A program made the position numbers and the translations under genes. Below, in pieces: positions 4,368 to 6,766 of a stretch of 6,766 nucleotides of DNA. Positions within the stretch are counted from its first letter, which is position 1, and every line of letters begins with the position of its first letter. This DNA is from Clostridiales bacterium UBA735 (GTDB taxonomy: Bacteria > Bacillota > Clostridia > Oscillospirales > Oscillospiraceae). The stretch lies in NCBI GenBank assembly GCA_002298695.1, contig DBLB01000146.1, positions 1-6,766 on the forward strand. The letters are read 5' to 3'. The notes beneath the pieces are model-generated. The model did not search any database, was not told where the DNA came from, and saw only the letters and a list, made by a program, of their open reading frames with translations.

Positions 4368-5747
4368 ATGGCAGAATACAATTTTTCCGTTGAAAAAACC
4401 CTGACCCAGCTGTTGGATGATAAAAAATATCATTCGCTGCGGGACATTCTCTGCACCATGAACCCGGCTGATATCGCCGCCGTGTTCGACGAGCTGAACG
4501 AGGCGCGGCTGCCGCTGCTGTTCCGGCTGCTGCCGAAGGAGTTGGCGGCGGAGACGTTCGTCGAGATGGAACCCGACGCACAGGAGCTGCTCATCCGCGG
4601 CTTCTCCGACTCGGAGCTGAAGGAGGTCATCGACGAGCTGTACGTCGACGACGCCGTCGACATCGTCGAGGAAATGCCGGCCAACGTCGTCCAGCGGATC
4701 CTGAGTCAGGCTGAACCCGAGATGCGCAAGCAGATCAATGAAATTCTGCGCTATCCCGAAGATTCGGCCGGCTCGATCATGACGACCGAATATGTCTCCC
4801 TGCGCCCGAACATGACCGTCGGCGAGGCGATCCTGCGCATCCGCCGCACCGGCATCGACAAGGAAACGATCTACACCTGCTATGTCACGCGTGGCCACAA
4901 GCTCGTCGGCATGGTCACGGTCAAAACGCTGCTGCTCTGCGAAGACGACGAAACGCCGATCTCTGACATCATGCAGGAGCATGTCATCACCGTCAATACA
5001 CTCGATGACAAGGAGCAGGTCGCCCAGATGTTTTCCAAATACGACTTTCTGGCGCTGCCCGTGGTCGACACGGAAAACCGTCTCGTCGGCATCGTTACCT
5101 TCGACGACGCGTGGGACGTCATGGAAGACGAGGCCACGGAGGACATGGAGATCATGGCCGCTATGCTCCCGTCGGAACATCCGTATATCAAGTCCAGCCC
5201 CATTGAGATCTGGAAAAACCGTATCCCCTGGCTGCTGCTGCTGATGGTCTCGGCCACGCTGACCGGCATCGTCATCAACAATTTCGAGTCCGCGCTTGGC
5301 GTTCTGCCCTGCCTGACGGCGTTCATCCCCATGCTGATGGACGCCGGAGGCAACTCCGGTTCGCAGGCCAGCGTCACCATCATCCGCGCCATCAGCCTCA
5401 ACGAGATCGACTTTGGCGACCTGCTGCGGGTCATCTGGAAAGAGATCCGCGTCGCTGTCCTCTGCGGCATCTGCCTGTCCATTGCCTGCTTTGCAAAGAT
5501 CATACTGATCGACAAGCTGCTGCTGCACAATGAATCGATCACCACAATGGTCGCACTTGTCGTATGCCTGTCTCTGGCGCTGACGGTCTGCGTGGCAAAG
5601 CTCGTCGGCTGCGTGCTGCCGATGCTGGCCAAGAAGTTGGGGTTCGACCCGGCGGTCATGGCCTCGCCGCTGATCACTACGATCGTCGACTTTCTGTCGC
5701 TGCTGATCTACTTCTCGTTCGCGACCTCCATCCTGCATATCGGCTGA
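4368..5747 (+). CDS. mgtE: MgtE-family magnesium transporter/channel
   Basis: A 459-residue inner-membrane Mg2+ channel of full family length. An acidic cytosolic N domain (about 1-130) of helical repeats is followed by two CBS domains (about 135-198 and 200-262). In MgtE these bind Mg2+ and close the pore when intracellular Mg2+ is high. An amphipathic plug-helix region (about 263-282) follows, then five membrane helices (about 284-458). The family signature PMLMDAGGNSGSQ lies at 321-333. D441 in PLITTIVDF matches the pore aspartate that binds Mg2+ (Asp432 in Thermus thermophilus MgtE). The start at 4368 has AGGAGG 7 nt upstream. It is a single-gene unit with a strong promoter, a long structured leader holding a small ORF, and a terminator after the stop. 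The protein is intact; Co2+ or other divalent ions could be minor substrates. Confidence 0.96.
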   Translation: MAEYNFSVEKTLTQLLDDKKYHSLRDILCTMNPADIAAVFDELNEARLPLLFRLLPKELAAETFVEMEPDAQELLIRGFSDSELKEVIDELYVDDAVDIVEEMPANVVQRILSQAEPEMRKQINEILRYPEDSAGSIMTTEYVSLRPNMTVGEAILRIRRTGIDKETIYTCYVTRGHKLVGMVTVKTLLLCEDDETPISDIMQEHVITVNTLDDKEQVAQMFSKYDFLALPVVDTENRLVGIVTFDDAWDVMEDEATEDMEIMAAMLPSEHPYIKSSPIEIWKNRIPWLLLLMVSATLTGIVINNFESALGVLPCLTAFIPMLMDAGGNSGSQASVTIIRAISLNEIDFGDLLRVIWKEIRVAVLCGICLSIACFAKIILIDKLLLHNESITTMVALVVCLSLALTVCVAKLVGCVLPMLAKKLGFDPAVMASPLITTIVDFLSLLIYFSFATSILHIG

Positions 5748-5752
5748 TTCCG

Positions 5753-5782
5753 GGCCGGCGCTGCATCGCAGCGCCGGCCTTT
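5753..5782 (+). terminator. Intrinsic terminator of mgtE
   Basis: A perfect 12-bp, nearly all G/C helix (5753-5764 with 5768-5779) has a 3-nt loop and is followed by TTT. The hairpin starts 5 nt after the mgtE stop. The T-tract is short, so efficiency may depend on the very stable stem. Confidence 0.75.
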
Positions 5783-5930
5783 GCATGTTCTTGCATTTCC
5801 CGTTTCTTTATTTTGCAAGTTCGCATTCTTTTTGTTTCAATTTCCTTTTGTTTTTGCAGGCCGCTATGCGTGTTTATCCTCAATTCTTGAATCTCCGGAA
5901 AAATAAATTTCATTTTTGTGCATTTTGCGC
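5783..5930. other. AT-rich intergenic spacer
   Basis: This stretch between the mgtE terminator and the next promoter is strikingly T-rich on the plus strand and far lower in GC than its surroundings. It contains several TTGCA-type words and a short inverted repeat ATTCTTGAAT (5883-5892). I see no gene with a ribosome binding site. It could be an upstream regulatory or AT-rich promoter-activating region for the lipoprotein gene, but no known operator is recognisable. Confidence 0.4.
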
Positions 5931-5959
5931 TTGCAAATTCCGCGTTTATACAGTATACT
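5931..5959 (+). promoter_or_regulatory. Sigma-A promoter of the TAXI receptor gene
   Basis: The -35 TTGCAA (5931-5936) and -10 TATACT (5954-5959) are separated by 17 nt. The predicted leader of about 45 nt contains a small hairpin (5974-5978 with 5984-5988) and ends with an AGGAGG (5998-6003) 8 nt before the ATG at 6012. Confidence 0.75.
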
Positions 5960-6011
5960 GAATACCAGAAAACGGCGGTTCGGCCGCCCGATATTCCAGG
6001 AGGAACAAATT

Positions 6012-6766
6012 ATGAAAAAGATTCTCGCTCTTGCACTGGCAGCGCTGATGCTGCTGAGTCTGGTCGCCTGCGGCGAAGACACCGCCAAGGCCGACACTGC
6101 TTCCACAGACACTTCCAGCACCGACACCGCTTCCACAGACACTTCCAGCACCGACACTGCGGCGTCCGCCGCATCCGACGGCGCAAAGCTCCGCTTTGTC
6201 ACCGGCGGCGAGTCCGGCACGTACTACGCGTTCGGCTCCGTGCTGGCCCAGCATGCCACCAACAACGCCGGCGTGAACATCGTCGGCCTCGTCGGCAACG
6301 GTTCGCAGTCCAACATCTATGAATTGGCTGACGGCAACGCTGAACTCGCCTTCTGCCAGTCCGACGTCATGGCCTACGCCTACGACGGCACGAACCTCTT
6401 TGAGCAGGACGGCAAGATCGACTGCTTCTCCACCGTCGCCGCCCTCTACACCGAGCAGGTGCAGATCGTCACGACTGACCCCAGCATCAAGACTGTTGCC
6501 GATCTCGAAGGAAAGAGCGTTTCGATCGGCGCGGCCGGTTCCGGCGTATACTTCAACGCGATGGACGTTCTCGGCGTATATGGCCTGACTGAAAATGACA
6601 TCAAGCCCACCTATCAGTCCTTCGGCGACAGCGCTGACGCCTTGAAGAACGGCCAGATCGATGCGGCGTTCATCGTCGCCGGCGCTCCCACGACCGCCGT
6701 CACCGACCTTGCCACCACGAAGGATGTCTACCTCGTCTCCCTCGATGACGAGCATGTCGATCAGCT
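6012..6766 (+). CDS. TAXI-family TRAP transporter solute-binding lipoprotein (3' end outside window)
   Basis: 251 codons are visible before the window ends; TAXI receptors are usually about 310-360 residues. The N-terminus MKKILALALAALMLLSLVAC is a lipoprotein signal with lipobox LVAC and C20 as the lipidated residue, so the protein is anchored outside the cell membrane. Residues 22-56 are a Ser/Thr/Asp/Ala linker containing a tandem repeat. The binding domain starts near residue 60 with LRFVTGGESGTYYAFGSVLA, the typical N-terminal strand and glycine loop of the TAXI family. It continues with NGSQSNIYELADGNAELAFCQ, TVADLEGKSVSIGAAGSG and GQIDAAFIVAGAP, all in family order. TAXI receptors deliver solutes such as glutamate or other organic acids to a fused DctQM-type TRAP permease, which is expected immediately downstream. 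The substrate cannot be read from sequence. Confidence 0.93.
   Translation, partial: MKKILALALAALMLLSLVACGEDTAKADTASTDTSSTDTASTDTSSTDTAASAASDGAKLRFVTGGESGTYYAFGSVLAQHATNNAGVNIVGLVGNGSQSNIYELADGNAELAFCQSDVMAYAYDGTNLFEQDGKIDCFSTVAALYTEQVQIVTTDPSIKTVADLEGKSVSIGAAGSGVYFNAMDVLGVYGLTENDIKPTYQSFGDSADALKNGQIDAAFIVAGAPTTAVTDLATTKDVYLVSLDDEHVDQ
6093..6152 (+). repeat. Two tandem 30-bp units in the lipoprotein linker
   Basis: Positions 6093-6122 and 6123-6152 differ at a single base (T/C at 6098/6128) and begin a third copy at 6153 (GACACTGC). Each encodes DTASTDTSST. The repeat keeps the frame and lengthens the flexible linker between lipid anchor and binding domain. Confidence 0.9.

Noticed and set aside
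4353..5786. A 477-codon minus-strand ORF opposite mgtE
   Set aside because: It is the antisense of an unmistakable mgtE gene in GC-rich DNA. Its translation is a low-complexity mix of Asp, Gln, Arg and His with no domain, and it runs through the mgtE terminator.
5866..5961. Small ORF starting at the ATG at 5866, before the TAXI gene
   Set aside because: It lacks a convincing ribosome binding site and runs through the -35 and -10 of the TAXI promoter.
5946..6755. A long minus-strand ORF opposite the TAXI receptor
   Set aside because: It runs through the receptor's promoter -10 region and ribosome binding site and has no domain. The plus-strand lipoprotein has a signal, lipobox and family motifs.

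Overview
The window is about 60% GC and looks like a chromosomal segment of a GC-rich anaerobic Firmicute, most likely a Clostridia/Oscillospiraceae-type gut bacterium. This rests on strong AGGAGG-type ribosome binding sites, consensus-like sigma-A promoters, and the mix of a MgtE transporter, a TAXI-type TRAP receptor and an AlaX/NudC pair. It is an inference from style, not from a marker gene. I see no mobile element, CRISPR array, tRNA or rRNA.

Left part (1-4001), all on the minus strand, in transcription order: an AlaX-type alanyl-tRNA editing hydrolase (2850-4001) overlaps by ATGA a NudC-like Nudix NAD diphosphatase (2029-2853). Two small unknown membrane proteins follow (1615-1950 and 1255-1611), with their own likely promoter and a strong terminator at 1208-1243. 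Last is a CPA2-type cation/proton antiporter (1066 down to the window edge, C-terminus missing) with its own promoter.

Centre (4002-5782): a divergent promoter region drives alaX leftward and mgtE rightward. The mgtE transcript has a leader of about 250 nt, and this is the most interesting part of the window. It holds a 28-codon upstream ORF with a near-perfect ribosome binding site (4169-4255), a set of nested perfect inverted repeats (4177-4320) and a GC hairpin (4326-4342). The 3' strand of the outermost leader helix (4313-4320) can instead pair with the mgtE Shine-Dalgarno sequence (4353-4360), so the two helices exclude each other. I do not see the conserved M-box (ykoK) magnesium riboswitch core usually found before mgtE. 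The leader may therefore be a different kind of cis-acting control of Mg2+ uptake, coupled to translation of the small peptide. mgtE ends in a 12-bp terminator hairpin.

Right part (5783-6766): an AT-rich spacer with a good promoter precedes a lipoprotein of the TAXI family of TRAP solute receptors (6012 to the window edge, C-terminus missing). It has a tandem-repeat Ser/Thr/Asp linker behind its lipobox. The TRAP permease would be expected just downstream.

The genes share no single pathway. The window reads as housekeeping functions (tRNA proofreading, nucleotide clean-up) beside ion and solute transport (Mg2+, monovalent cation/H+, organic-acid-type solutes).
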